This document shows positions 63,693 to 64,000 of a stretch of DNA of 64,000 nt, piece by piece. Both the position numbers and the translations under genes were made by a program. Numbering within the stretch: the first letter of the stretch is position 1; each line of letters begins with the position of its first letter. The stretch covers positions 149,445,683 to 149,509,682 of the forward strand of contig OZ038478.1 in NCBI GenBank assembly GCA_964036315.1. The letters run 5' to 3'. The DNA is from Acanthosepion esculentum. Lineage: Eukaryota; Mollusca; Cephalopoda; Sepiida; Sepiidae. The notes beneath the pieces were generated by a model. That model was not told where the DNA came from and searched no databases. It worked only from the letters and a program-made list of their open reading frames with translations.

Positions 63693-64000
63693 GGAATATA
63701 CTTTTAATTTGTGTATCCACGAATATCATATAAGCTGACCAAAAAAATCGAAACAACGTACGACTTTTATATTTTATGTCTTGCTTTTACATTCACGCCC
63801 GTGCTAATCAACTTTGGTATTTTGTTTTTTTTTGTGAACAGAGAGCGTCGGACTTTCTTTTTTTCGTTTTCGACTTCTGTTCGCGTATTTTAATGACAAC
63901 TTCTGATTTTATTATCAGAGGTAATTTGTCACTATATTGTTGAACAAAAAAAAAAATTTTTTTAAACTTCGTTACCTTTCAAAGTCGACACGGTGTATTT
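63693..64000 (-). other. Ty3-3 untranslated leader, cut by window end
   Basis: Nearly identical to 19242-19545 of Ty3-2. The primer-site repeats and 5' LTR should lie just outside the window. Confidence 0.85.

Larger units (their letters stand above)
59191..64000 (-). mobile_element. Ty3-3: Ty3/gypsy element, 5' LTR outside window
   Basis: Sibling of Ty3-2, nearly identical over most of its length, on the same strand. The 3' LTR, integrase, RNase H, RT, protease, gag and much of the leader are inside. It is inactive through several frameshifts, nonsense codons and an integrase deletion. Most lesions differ from those of Ty3-2, so both decayed independently after insertion. Confidence 0.95.

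Overview
The window looks like AT-rich, repeat-dominated animal DNA, most probably from a mollusc and perhaps a cephalopod such as an octopus. This rests on long (TA)n arrays, K02A2.6-type Ty3/gypsy polyproteins, Penelope-like elements (PLEs) with GIY-YIG endonucleases, jockey-like and RTE-like LINEs, and tRNA-derived SINEs. That combination is familiar from cephalopod assemblies, but the taxonomic call is inference. No intact host protein-coding gene could be established. Two short exon-like islands (about 32.2 kb and 35.3-35.4 kb) are reported at low confidence.

Layout. 0-10 kb: a dead Tc1-like transposase, fragments of a PLE terminal repeat beside (TA)n arrays, a roughly 1 kb CAG-rich and hairpin-repeat element bracketed by 53-bp direct repeats, a tRNA-derived SINE, a PLE reverse transcriptase relic and two RTE-like LINE relics. 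9.86-13.82 kb: Ty3-1 (+ strand), which has a perfect 5-bp target duplication, an internal deletion of RNase H and integrase, and unequal LTRs. 14.69-20.59 kb: Ty3-2 (- strand), complete from LTR to LTR with a perfect 5-bp target duplication but with frameshifts; its 5' LTR carries an insertion containing U2 and U4 snRNA-like segments. 20.6-25.9 kb: mostly unassigned AT-rich DNA. 25.9-31.3 kb: a jockey-like LINE 3' half, then a nearly intact PLE (PLE1) with direct terminal repeats and a hammerhead ribozyme, then one arm of a 1.2-kb inverted duplication. 31.3-46.2 kb: sparse, with one dispersed repeat pair, two exon-like islands and a decayed second PLE (PLE2). 46.3-50 kb: LINE 5' end, SINE, and the densest microsatellites. 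50-54.7 kb: nothing recognised apart from a ribozyme-like motif. 54.9-59.1 kb: a longer LINE copy, the second arm of the inverted duplication and another LINE relic. 59.19-64.0 kb: Ty3-3 (- strand), a sibling of Ty3-2 that runs off the right edge.

How the parts relate. Almost everything identifiable is retroelement sequence, and the (TA)n tracts are not randomly placed: they abut LINE 3' ends, SINE 3' ends and PLE termini. The strongest biology is (1) PLE1, whose 3' terminal repeat folds as a type I hammerhead with an intact core and a second locus showing a compensatory stem change, and (2) the Ty3 elements, whose leader contains three tandem copies of an LTR-end/primer-binding-site-like module in two distinct families.
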